Source: Fibrobacter sp. UBA7003
Lineage (GTDB): Bacteria > Fibrobacterota > Fibrobacteria > Fibrobacterales > Fibrobacteraceae
Reading direction: 5' to 3'
Length of the DNA stretch: 64,000 nt
NCBI GenBank assembly: GCA_002449765.1
Contig: DJXN01000002.1
Span: 1-64,000, forward strand
In this document: piece after piece, positions 9,200 to 16,274 of the stretch
Position numbering within the stretch: position 1 is the stretch's first letter
Layout of the letters: every line of letters starts with the position of its first letter
The notes under the pieces: model-generated
Databases searched by the model: none
Seen by the model: the letters and a program-made list of their open reading frames with translations, nothing else
Told to the model about the DNA's origin: nothing
Translations under genes and position numbers: made by a program

Positions 9200-10477
9200 C
9201 TAAAGCAAATCCGGGTCAATCGTGGGTTCGTAACCGGGTTCCACGAAGTCCTCGGCAGAAATCCCTTTACGACGCGCGGACTTCATCTGCCTGATGAGTT
9301 TGCGTTCAGCGGCCTTCGCCCTGCGCTGCGCGGCCGTAGCAGCCTTCTCTGCATGACGCTGGGCGCGGGTTTTACGCTCCTTCAGCTCCGGGAAGACGCA
9401 TTCATCGAACTTGTCGAGCGATTCCTCATCGAGTTCGTCATCGAAACCTTCGTCAAAGCGGATGTCCGCATCAAACTCATGGAATCCTTCTTCCTCGTCG
9501 AACACGGGCGCATCTGCCGGGCATTCCTTCTTCAGGAGTTTCAGCACCTTCGCGAAAGGTTCTTCCATCGGAACCTTGAACTTCATCTTCTTGCCTGTCC
9601 GCGGGTGGATGAGTTCAATCTTCACCGCCTGCAGGAGCTGCGCCGGAGCTATTTCCAACATTTTCTCCGCGATTTCCTTCATCAGGGGCGGCACACGATT
9701 CAAGCTTTCCTCGCGGCCGTCATACAGCGGGTCGCCTACCACCGGGTGGCCCGTATAGCGGGTATGCACGCGAATCTGGTGCGTGCGGCCCGATTCGAGC
9801 TGCAGTTCGAGCAAAGTAGCAATCGCAAAGAACTGCTTTGCAACAAAATGCGTACGGCTTTCCCTGCCACCCTTCACCACCGCCATCTTCAGGCGATTTT
9901 TCGGGTTACGCCCGATAGGGGCATCAATGCAGCCTTCCAAATCGCGCGGGCAGCCCCACACGAGGGCGTTGTACGTGCGGTGCAGCGTGCGGGTTTCGAG
10001 CTGGTGCGCCAAATGCCTGTGGGCGGCGTCGTTTTTAGCCACCACCATGAGGCCCGGCGTATCCTTGTCCAGGCGGTGCACGATACCTGGACGAAGCGGG
10101 CCGTTGACTGCCGAGAGATTGTCCTTGAAATGGTGCAGGAGCCCTGCGGCAAGCGTTCCCTTGCTCACACCGCTCCCCGGATGCACCACCAGGTTGCGCG
10201 GCTTGTTCAGCACGACAATGTCCTCGTCCTCGTACACGATGTCTAGCGGGATATCCTCGGGTTCGAGCGTACTCGAAGGCTTCTCGATAAGTTTTTCCAC
10301 GACGACGACCATGCCGGTCTCCACGCGGAAATTCTTGGAAGCCGGAGCACCGCCGACTTTCACCTCCCCCGCGGCAATCAACTTCTGCACGTCGGTACGG
10401 GAAACGTTCTCCATTGCGCCGACAAGGAACTTGTCGATGCGCTCGCCGGAATGTTTTTCTTGTACGAGGTAGTTCAT
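9200..10477 (-). CDS. RluD-family 23S rRNA pseudouridine synthase with charged C-terminal tail
   Basis: An S4 RNA-binding domain (residues about 12-70, GERIDKFLVGAMENVSRTDVQKLI) precedes the RluA/RluD catalytic domain. The catalytic Asp lies in HRLDKDTPGLMVVAK near residue 135, with SGRTHQIRVHTRYTGHPVVGD further on. The domain order fits RluD, which modifies helix 69 of 23S rRNA, but RluC is possible. After about residue 330 there is an extra tail: an acidic stretch rich in Asp, Glu and Phe, then a basic Ala/Arg/Lys stretch (AEKAATAAQRRAKAAERK) that E. coli RluD lacks. The gene starts 2 bases after the lspA stop, so the two are probably coupled. Confidence 0.88.
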   Translation of the reverse strand: MNYLVQEKHSGERIDKFLVGAMENVSRTDVQKLIAAGEVKVGGAPASKNFRVETGMVVVVEKLIEKPSSTLEPEDIPLDIVYEDEDIVVLNKPRNLVVHPGSGVSKGTLAAGLLHHFKDNLSAVNGPLRPGIVHRLDKDTPGLMVVAKNDAAHRHLAHQLETRTLHRTYNALVWGCPRDLEGCIDAPIGRNPKNRLKMAVVKGGRESRTHFVAKQFFAIATLLELQLESGRTHQIRVHTRYTGHPVVGDPLYDGREESLNRVPPLMKEIAEKMLEIAPAQLLQAVKIELIHPRTGKKMKFKVPMEEPFAKVLKLLKKECPADAPVFDEEEGFHEFDADIRFDEGFDDELDEESLDKFDECVFPELKERKTRAQRHAEKAATAAQRRAKAAERKLIRQMKSARRKGISAEDFVEPGYEPTIDPDLL

Positions 10478-10479
10478 GC

Positions 10480-11109
10480 CTAATCCTTCGGCTCGGTTGC
10501 ATCAGACACCTGCGATTCCTGGTTAGCTTCGGGCGCCTTGGAATCGGCAAGTTTCTGTTTCTCTATTTCCTTTTCTTCCTTGATCTGCTTATGCAGTTTC
10601 TTCAAAACAACAGGCGACAGAATCACGATGGCAACACCTACCGTAACGAAGGAATCCGCGACGTTGAACGTCGGGAAACGTGTCATGATAAAGTCGGGCA
10701 AGTCGCAATCGATAAAATCGACAACCATGCCGAGGCGCATGCGGTCGATGAAGTTTCCGACGGCTCCGCCGAGAATCATCACCACGCCCAAGCGACTCAT
10801 CCAGTCGCGCTTGTCGATGGACTTGTAAAACCATAAAAGCACAACAGTCGCGACAACCGAAATCAGCAAGAAGAACAGCCAAGGAGGCAAGAACGGCATC
10901 AAGTCCTGCGGACGGCTGCTGAACGCGGCCCCCTTGTTAAAGACCAGCTGGAAGCGCACAAATTCACCAATCACGTTGATAAAATCATGGTTCGGCGCAC
11001 CCGTCTCGTTCGTGAACCGGGCAAGCGCCCACAGTTTCGTGAGCTGGTCTGCCACAATGCTAAAAACGATTACACCAATATGGAACGGCCACTTGTTATA
11101 GAACTTCAT
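10480..11109 (-). CDS. lspA: Lipoprotein signal peptidase (signal peptidase II)
   Basis: Inner-membrane aspartic protease that removes signal peptides from diacylglyceryl-modified prolipoproteins. The 209 residues have four hydrophobic segments and the family motifs DQLTKLWAL, GGAVGNFIDRMRLGMVVDFID and FNVADSFVTVG; the Asp residues in the last two are the catalytic pair. A Lys/Glu-rich cytosolic tail of about 40 residues is longer than in E. coli. ATG 11109 is preferred to TTG 11112 and has GGTG six bases upstream. Several predicted lipoproteins in this window would be its substrates. It lies 15 bases after the squalene-synthase-like gene. Confidence 0.93.
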   Translation of the reverse strand: MKFYNKWPFHIGVIVFSIVADQLTKLWALARFTNETGAPNHDFINVIGEFVRFQLVFNKGAAFSSRPQDLMPFLPPWLFFLLISVVATVVLLWFYKSIDKRDWMSRLGVVMILGGAVGNFIDRMRLGMVVDFIDCDLPDFIMTRFPTFNVADSFVTVGVAIVILSPVVLKKLHKQIKEEKEIEKQKLADSKAPEANQESQVSDATEPKD

Positions 11110-11124
11110 CAATACACCGGGCGA

Positions 11125-12249
11125 CTAGACGCCCGCCTCCTTCTTCAAGTTGCTGTAGGATTTTTCAATCCACCCGTCCGAATAAAAATGCGTCGAAGTA
11201 GACTTGATAATCTTCTTCACCGTATCTCGCGAAATCTTCATCTTCTTGTCCGAAACGAAAAGCCCCGAGCCGTCACCAATGAGCTTCATGTTTTCGGCAG
11301 CCATGAACAGCGGCCAAAGGCAGAAGAGCCTCGTGCGCATCTTCAAGTTCGGCACAAGCTTCGTATAGGCAATCGCATCGTCCAGATGCTTCCACGCCTT
11401 CTTGACAAGTTCGCCCATCACGGCAGCGCGGCGTGCATCAAAATCGGCCCTCACTTCCTCAGAAACACCGGCCGGAGCAACAAACATCTCGTATGAATGC
11501 GCAAAGCCATGACGGCGGCAGATTTCTTCGGGAACAAAGCACACGCGACGTGCAGAATCCTCCACGCAGTCCTTCACGATGTTTGCGACCTGGAGCGCAA
11601 GCCCGAAGCTCACATCGAGCTTTTGCATTTGAGCCTTGCGGGCGTCTCCAATCAGGCACGTATCCGCAGCGAACAAGTTCGTGAGCAGCTTTCCGACGAT
11701 ACCCGCCACATAGTAGCAGTATTCGTCCAGATCGGCGACGCTTTCGAGCGTAAACCATCCCGAACTCAGCGCCGCCTCCTGACGCAAGGCAAACTTCGCC
11801 ATGCCGCGGCACATCTCGATAGTGACATCGCGGACCGGAGCCGCATAGACCTCCGGCAATTCCTTCAACAGAGGCACCACCACATGCGTATGCAGACAGA
11901 GGTTCATGTAGGGGTGTTCGGACTTGCGCCAGCTTTCGGGGAGCGCCGCCTCGAATGCGATAACAGCCTCCTCCTTCAAGTCGGGAGTGCGGAAAATGTC
12001 GGCAAACAGCCCGAGCAATTCTTCCTTCTCGGATGCGTTCATGTCGGGGTCGTCTTCCACCGTATCGGCAATGCGGAGGTAAAGGTAGGCAAGCAGGATG
12101 CTCTTGTGGAGTTTTCCCTTCAACACGTTGATGTTGAGCGCAAACGTCCTCGATACGAGAAGCAAAATCTCCTCGGCATATTGCCAGGCCTTTTTCCCGT
12201 CCAAAACTTCCTCGCCCATTCCGAGCGTGTCCAAAATATTCTTAGACAT
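11125..12249 (-). CDS. Squalene/phytoene synthase family protein
   Basis: Trans-isoprenyl diphosphate head-to-head synthase fold, 374 residues. Both Asp-rich Mg-diphosphate motifs are visible: DTVEDDPD near residue 62 and DCVEDSARRVCFVPEE near 225. The latter follows LQVANIVK and resembles squalene synthases more than phytoene synthases. SRTFALNI near the start matches the conserved first helix. The C-terminus has a modest hydrophobic patch. I chose ATG 12249 because GGAG lies 8 bases upstream; it overlaps the stop of the preceding gene by 8 bases, implying translational coupling. Product (squalene, dehydrosqualene or other) cannot be told from sequence. Confidence 0.82.
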   Translation of the reverse strand: MSKNILDTLGMGEEVLDGKKAWQYAEEILLLVSRTFALNINVLKGKLHKSILLAYLYLRIADTVEDDPDMNASEKEELLGLFADIFRTPDLKEEAVIAFEAALPESWRKSEHPYMNLCLHTHVVVPLLKELPEVYAAPVRDVTIEMCRGMAKFALRQEAALSSGWFTLESVADLDEYCYYVAGIVGKLLTNLFAADTCLIGDARKAQMQKLDVSFGLALQVANIVKDCVEDSARRVCFVPEEICRRHGFAHSYEMFVAPAGVSEEVRADFDARRAAVMGELVKKAWKHLDDAIAYTKLVPNLKMRTRLFCLWPLFMAAENMKLIGDGSGLFVSDKKMKISRDTVKKIIKSTSTHFYSDGWIEKSYSNLKKEAGV

Positions 12250-12802
12250 AGGTGGTCTCCGCATATACGTCGGGCGGAATCTTTTTGGTTTTCGCCATGG
12301 CGTTCACATATTTCCAAAGACGTCCGTGCGCTTCTGCATTCTTGAGCTTCTTGGTAAAGCTCCAGATGGTACGGTTGTGGACATCGGCCTCGCTGCGGAA
12401 ATTGCCCTTGATCTCGGTCTCGTAGCGCACCTTGCGGTATTCAAGGAAATATGCAGACTGGAAAAGCTCCCCCGTCCGGCGTTTTGCCATGCCGCAAAGG
12501 ACTAAGCCCAAGAGCAAAAACAGGGGGACGGAAGCAAAGCCGTAGAACCACGGCAAATCGCCCAGTTTCACCAGTCCCCATGCGACCGGAAGGACAGACG
12601 CTAGCGCAGCAAGCAATGTCCACACGACATCCAAGACAAACCAATAGCCCTTCCATTCGGGCACGAACGCCCACTTGTGACCCTTTTTCATCTGCTTCTT
12701 GAGATATGTCGGGTAGGAAACTCGATAAAACCAGAAATAAAGCCCAACCCAAAAAAGAAGCGGGGACCAAAACCAATAATCCATACTTTCAAGAATTTGC
12801 AT
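12242..12802 (-). CDS. Uncharacterised inner-membrane protein, 186 aa
   Basis: No family recognised. Hydrophobic segments lie near residues 9-27, 52-76 and 82-103, followed by a soluble, basic C-terminal half (KRRTGELFQSAYFLEYRKVRYETEIKG). The N-terminus is unusually rich in Trp and Tyr (MDYWFWSPLLFWVGLYFWFY). The start ATG 12802 lies 9 bases after a TAAATT box with no Shine-Dalgarno sequence. Its stop overlaps the start of the squalene-synthase-like gene, so a role linked to that enzyme or its lipid product is a reasonable inference, not shown. Confidence 0.8.
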   Translation of the reverse strand: MQILESMDYWFWSPLLFWVGLYFWFYRVSYPTYLKKQMKKGHKWAFVPEWKGYWFVLDVVWTLLAALASVLPVAWGLVKLGDLPWFYGFASVPLFLLLGLVLCGMAKRRTGELFQSAYFLEYRKVRYETEIKGNFRSEADVHNRTIWSFTKKLKNAEAHGRLWKYVNAMAKTKKIPPDVYAETTYV

Positions 12803-12811
12803 ACGAGAGTA

Positions 12812-12839
12812 AATTTAAAAAATTAAACCGACAATCCAA
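12812..12839 (-). promoter_or_regulatory. Promoter of the 12802-7754 gene run
   Basis: On the minus strand TTGGAT (12834-12839), a 16-bp spacer and TAAATT (12812-12817). The ATG at 12802 begins 9 bases past the -10 box, so the transcript would have almost no 5' leader. Confidence 0.55.
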
Positions 12840-12848
12840 AACGATAAT

Positions 12849-14177
12849 CTAGCAGCTAACCGCCAGTTCCGAAATGGCGAGAGCGGGGACCTTGATTCCG
12901 GAGAAACGGTCATAATACTCGTTCCCGACACCAACGACATTCTGGATGATGTCGAAGAAGTTCCCGGAAAGCGTCACCCCGTCAACCGGATGCTGAACAA
13001 CGCCATTTTCGCACCAGAACCCGTGAGCCCCTATGCTGAGCTCGCCGGAAACGGCGCTGCAGCCGGATCCACCTTCGAGACGCACGACCAGAAGGCACTT
13101 CGGGAACATCTTGAGAAGTTCCGCCGTCGAGGCCTCACCCGCAGGGACAAACATGTTCCAAAAAGTCGTGCCCATCTTGGAACCAAAACCGCGCGCAGCG
13201 TTCCCGCTCGAAGACCGACCCGCCTTGGCTGCGGTTTCAAGATTGTAGAGGGCCTCGTTAAAAATACCATTCTTCACGACTTCCACACGGCGCGTGAGCG
13301 AGCCTTCGGAATCGAAGTAGACCTTGTTGCAGAAGTTTTCGGAATTCGGATCGCTCCACAGAGAAAACTTGTCCGAAGCAATTTTCAAGCCTTCCTTGTC
13401 CGCAAGGCGCGAAGTTCCCTTCTGCATGGATTCCGCAATAAACGGAGACGCATACATGTTCATAAAGCGTCCCGCAATACGTTCCGAGAACACTACCGGA
13501 ATCTTGCCGCCTTCTATCTTTTTTGCCCCGAAAAGTTCCGTTGCATACGTCGCAGCCCTGTCGGCGATTTCCTTCATCGAGATTTCGTTCCAGTCGCGGC
13601 TGCTCTTTACGAAATTGCCAAGTTTGCTTATGCCGTCGCGTATGGCTACGGCCCCCGCCCCGACCGAAACCGAATTATCCCTGTCGGTGTAGAAAAGCCC
13701 GTTGCTGTTCGCCACTATCGAGATTTCGCGGTTCAAGTCCGCCCCCAGATAAGGGATGTTCACGATTTCCTTGGAACGTGCAAATGTTTCCTTTTCCAGC
13801 TCAATGCAAAAATCCTTGAGCTCTGCAAGCGAAAGCTTTTCGAGCGCAGGATTGTAGTTTGGGTTTCCTTCCGGAATCTTGGCGGGCGAAGGAAGCTTGA
13901 TATTCACGGGCTCGGTCCATTGCGTATGACAGACGGCATCCCTGATGGTCTGCGCAATCGCCTCTTTCGTGAGGCGTTCGGTATGCGCGTAGCCTGGGCG
14001 GCCATCCTTAATCACGCGGAGGCCAAGCCCTACGGAATCGGAAATTTCGGTATTCTGCACCTGCCCCTGGAAAACGGACAAGCCTTCGGAATGCGAATTC
14101 GAAGCGATAATGTCAAACTGTTCCGCCTCGCCCTTCGCGAGATCGCACATACAAGAAACGGCATCGGTAATATTCAT
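12849..14177 (-). CDS. pmbA: TldE/PmbA-like metalloprotease subunit
   Basis: The 442 residues show the TldD/PmbA fold throughout: NTEISDSVGLGLRVIKDGRPGYAHTE at the start, then SREWNE-like and GGKIPVVF segments, and a C-terminal barrel with GVTLSGNFFDIIQNVVGVGNE. There is no HExxxH zinc site, so this is the TldE (PmbA) partner, not TldD. In E. coli TldD/E degrades CcdA antitoxin and matures microcin B17. No tldD gene is in the window. Its ATG shares one base with the stop of the XRE gene before it (TAATG), so translation is probably coupled. Confidence 0.88.
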   Translation of the reverse strand: MNITDAVSCMCDLAKGEAEQFDIIASNSHSEGLSVFQGQVQNTEISDSVGLGLRVIKDGRPGYAHTERLTKEAIAQTIRDAVCHTQWTEPVNIKLPSPAKIPEGNPNYNPALEKLSLAELKDFCIELEKETFARSKEIVNIPYLGADLNREISIVANSNGLFYTDRDNSVSVGAGAVAIRDGISKLGNFVKSSRDWNEISMKEIADRAATYATELFGAKKIEGGKIPVVFSERIAGRFMNMYASPFIAESMQKGTSRLADKEGLKIASDKFSLWSDPNSENFCNKVYFDSEGSLTRRVEVVKNGIFNEALYNLETAAKAGRSSSGNAARGFGSKMGTTFWNMFVPAGEASTAELLKMFPKCLLVVRLEGGSGCSAVSGELSIGAHGFWCENGVVQHPVDGVTLSGNFFDIIQNVVGVGNEYYDRFSGIKVPALAISELAVSC

Positions 14178-14413
14178 TATGCATTCCTCTTTGCTTTAGA
14201 CGCAAGCATGCGCCAGTAGGCCGCAGGGCTACCTGTCACGGATTCGAGCGATTCGGCAAGTTCGCGGGTGATTTCCACCGTTCCCGCAATCAAGCCTTCA
14301 AGCGTTTCCATCGGCACCCCGATGCGGCGCGCGAATTCGGCCTTGTCCATCTTGAGCCATTCGATACCTTCCAGAATAGCCTGCCCCGGAGTGGGGGTTC
14401 CATGCCTTGCCAT
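14177..14413 (-). CDS. Small XRE-type helix-turn-helix protein, HigA antitoxin-like
   Basis: A 78-residue protein consisting of one helix-turn-helix domain (MDKAEFARRIGVPMETLEGL) followed by ITRELAESLESVTGSPAAYW, the end typical of HigA/VapI antitoxins. The start ATG 14413 is chosen over a longer upstream frame that overlaps the AlgX-like gene. No HigB toxin lies next to it: the neighbours are the AlgX-like gene 8 bases upstream and pmbA overlapping downstream. It may be an orphan antitoxin or a local regulator. Pairing with a TldE protease subunit is notable because TldD/E is known to process an antitoxin. Confidence 0.75.
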   Translation of the reverse strand: MARHGTPTPGQAILEGIEWLKMDKAEFARRIGVPMETLEGLIAGTVEITRELAESLESVTGSPAAYWRMLASKAKRNA

Positions 14414-14421
14414 AAAGACCT

Positions 14422-15927
14422 CTATAATTCCACGTCTTTCCAACCTTCCGCACCGAAGCGGAGGTCGCGTTCCACGAATTCCCAAATTAACAATTTCTTG
14501 CCCTTGAGTACGCCTGCCTTGCGGGCAAGTTTCTCGCGCACCAAGGTCGAAGCGCCGCCATCGCTCACAATGGAAGCTACCGGGCGGTTCATATCCTTCG
14601 CGAAGTGCGCAATCCATCCGGCGTTCACCGGCGAATCGGTCTGGTAAATGCGGCTGAAACTGTCTCCGAGAATCAAAATCTTTGCCTTGCGGAAATCGTC
14701 CTTGAAGGGAATATGTGAAGAATCGGAAACCACATGCCCGATTACCTTCTGCACTTTGAACACGCCGAACTTGTTGAGTCCGCTCATCTCGCCAATATCG
14801 CCCATGCGGTCGGCAACGGAATCAGATGCGACGTATTCCATAGACGGTTCGCCAATATCTACGATGCCCGCGTCCGCCATCTCGCGCACCTTGCCCGCAA
14901 TCACGCCTGCCGCAAGTTCAGCTCCGCGCGGAGTCCAGTGCGTGTCGTCGTTCAGGTAGAGCGGCCCGAGTTTTGCATCGTCAGCCTTCGCGGCAAGGAG
15001 CGGCGTGTACAAATCCACCGTATGGAGCCCGAGCCGTGCGAGCGAATCGAGAATCGCCTTGCCGTGGCCTGTGCTGTTAAAGCCTGCGACCGGGGATGCG
15101 CCGGTCAGCCTTTCGGGATAGATGCTCGGCTTGCCCGGAGTAATCACCACCAGGAGTTCCACGCCCTTCGCCTTCAGCTGGTCGCGGAATTTTTCAATCG
15201 CTGCAATCGGGTTATCCAGTTTTGCACTGCGCACATCCAGCGGGGACGGTTGCACCAGGAATTCCACATCCTGCCGGTAGAATAGCCAGCGGTCTTCCCC
15301 CGCACCGAGAACCACCTTCTCGCCCGGATCGTTAAAGATATTCCACACCGCGAGCTGGTAACGCGGGCGCACCGCAAGCACCAGCGCATTCTCGTCTTCA
15401 ACCTTCTTCTCGAAAGCCCGCAGGTAGCGGCTCGTCCATACGCCGTAATGCTTGACACCCGAAATTGCCCGCACAACAGAGAAATGCCCGAACTCGCCCA
15501 CCACCGCCTTGAGTGTTGAATCGACGACCTTGAAACTTTCGGGCTCGTCCTCGAGGCTTGCCAGCAGCGTGTCCGCCTGCTTGAGCAACTTGTAGCCCGC
15601 CTCCACGGTATCGAGCGACGCATACGCGTTGACGGTCAGCGCGACCGCCTCCAAATCCGAAAGCGCACCGATGACCGGTTCCAAAGCGTCCGCGGTTTCC
15701 GAACCAGCAGCAATGGATTCACGGGCGGTCCTCCAGGTGCTATCGAGCCTTGCCGAAAGCATCTCCATGCGCGACTCGCGCACAAACGGCGTATAAAGAA
15801 CATCCTTGAAAATATCGAAAGAAACAAACCGTTTATCGCCACGCAAATCCACAACGGTCTGCACCGTAAACGGCAGCAGCAACAACAAAGCAAATAGAAC
15901 TACGATAACGAGATAAACTTTCTTCAC
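14422..15927 (-). CDS. AlgX/AlgJ-like SGNH acetyltransferase-type protein
   Basis: The 501 residues begin with a signal anchor (VYLVIVVLFALLLLLPFTV). The C-terminal half holds SGNH-type motifs: GEDRWLFY where AlgJ/AlgX have GRDGWLFY, DDTHWTPRGAELAA with the catalytic Asp-His pair, and ILGDSFSR with the nucleophilic Ser. Relatives move acetyl groups to exported polysaccharides in the periplasm with an MBOAT partner. No MBOAT (AlgI-like) gene is adjacent, so the partner must be elsewhere or absent. The N-terminal 200 residues are helical and not recognisable. It is the first gene of the minus-strand run ending at 7754. Confidence 0.78.
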   Translation of the reverse strand: MKKVYLVIVVLFALLLLLPFTVQTVVDLRGDKRFVSFDIFKDVLYTPFVRESRMEMLSARLDSTWRTARESIAAGSETADALEPVIGALSDLEAVALTVNAYASLDTVEAGYKLLKQADTLLASLEDEPESFKVVDSTLKAVVGEFGHFSVVRAISGVKHYGVWTSRYLRAFEKKVEDENALVLAVRPRYQLAVWNIFNDPGEKVVLGAGEDRWLFYRQDVEFLVQPSPLDVRSAKLDNPIAAIEKFRDQLKAKGVELLVVITPGKPSIYPERLTGASPVAGFNSTGHGKAILDSLARLGLHTVDLYTPLLAAKADDAKLGPLYLNDDTHWTPRGAELAAGVIAGKVREMADAGIVDIGEPSMEYVASDSVADRMGDIGEMSGLNKFGVFKVQKVIGHVVSDSSHIPFKDDFRKAKILILGDSFSRIYQTDSPVNAGWIAHFAKDMNRPVASIVSDGGASTLVREKLARKAGVLKGKKLLIWEFVERDLRFGAEGWKDVEL

Positions 15928-15954
15928 GATGTAAAGTTAGAAAAAAAATTTGCG

Positions 15955-16082
15955 AGATCCCCACCATGGTGGCCACGCGCACTAAAGAGCATAGCTCTAA
16001 GTGCTGTCCGCCCGCCTTCTCCCCAAAGAGGATAACTCTACTATGGCAACAAGTTGCCAAGTATCGTATAGCGGGGATGACA
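15955..16082 (-). repeat. Long palindromic repeat element, copy B
   Basis: A 128-bp element read on the minus strand from GTCATCCCCGCTATACGA to GGTGGGGATCT. Its first part matches copy A (7676-7753) at nearly every base, including the GGCAAC-TT-GTTGCC palindrome and GAGTTATCC. It then carries about 50 extra bases before the common right end. It lies between tRNA-Arg and the start of the AlgX-like gene and may affect that gene's expression. Confidence 0.75.
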
Positions 16083-16112
16083 ACAAAAACGCTGGTGGAA
16101 TCATCCACCAGC
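16083..16112 (-). terminator. Rho-independent terminator of tRNA-Arg
   Basis: Perfect 9-bp stem GCTGGTGGA / TCCACCAGC with a 4-base loop, followed on the minus strand by GTTTTTGTTG. It begins 4 bases after the mature 3' end of the tRNA. Confidence 0.9.
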
Positions 16113-16116
16113 GTAA

Positions 16117-16189
16117 TACCCGGTCCGCGACTCGAACGCGGAGCTCATCCTTAGGAGGGACGCGTTTTATCCTGTTAAACTAACCAGGC
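16117..16189 (-). tRNA. tRNA-Arg (anticodon CCT)
   Basis: Folded by hand as a 73-base cloverleaf: acceptor GCCTGGT / ACCGGGT with two G-U pairs, D stem GTTT/AAAC, anticodon stem CGTCC/GGATG with loop CTCCTAA (anticodon CCT), and T stem CCGCG/CGCGG with loop TTCGAGT. The discriminator base is A. CCA is not encoded. It reads AGG codons and stands alone between its own promoter and terminator. Confidence 0.95.
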
Positions 16190-16229
16190 ATGCAACCTTC
16201 AGGCCTTGCGGTCTTTCAAGTTCGCGACA

Positions 16230-16258
16230 AATATAACTAAAAGCGCCCGTTTTGTCAT
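16230..16258 (-). promoter_or_regulatory. Promoter of tRNA-Arg
   Basis: Minus-strand ATGACA (16253-16258), 17-bp spacer, TATATT (16230-16235). The -10 lies about 40 bases before the mature tRNA, leaving a short 5' leader for RNase P to remove. Confidence 0.6.
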
Positions 16259-16274
16259 CGGGGCGAAAGTCCGC

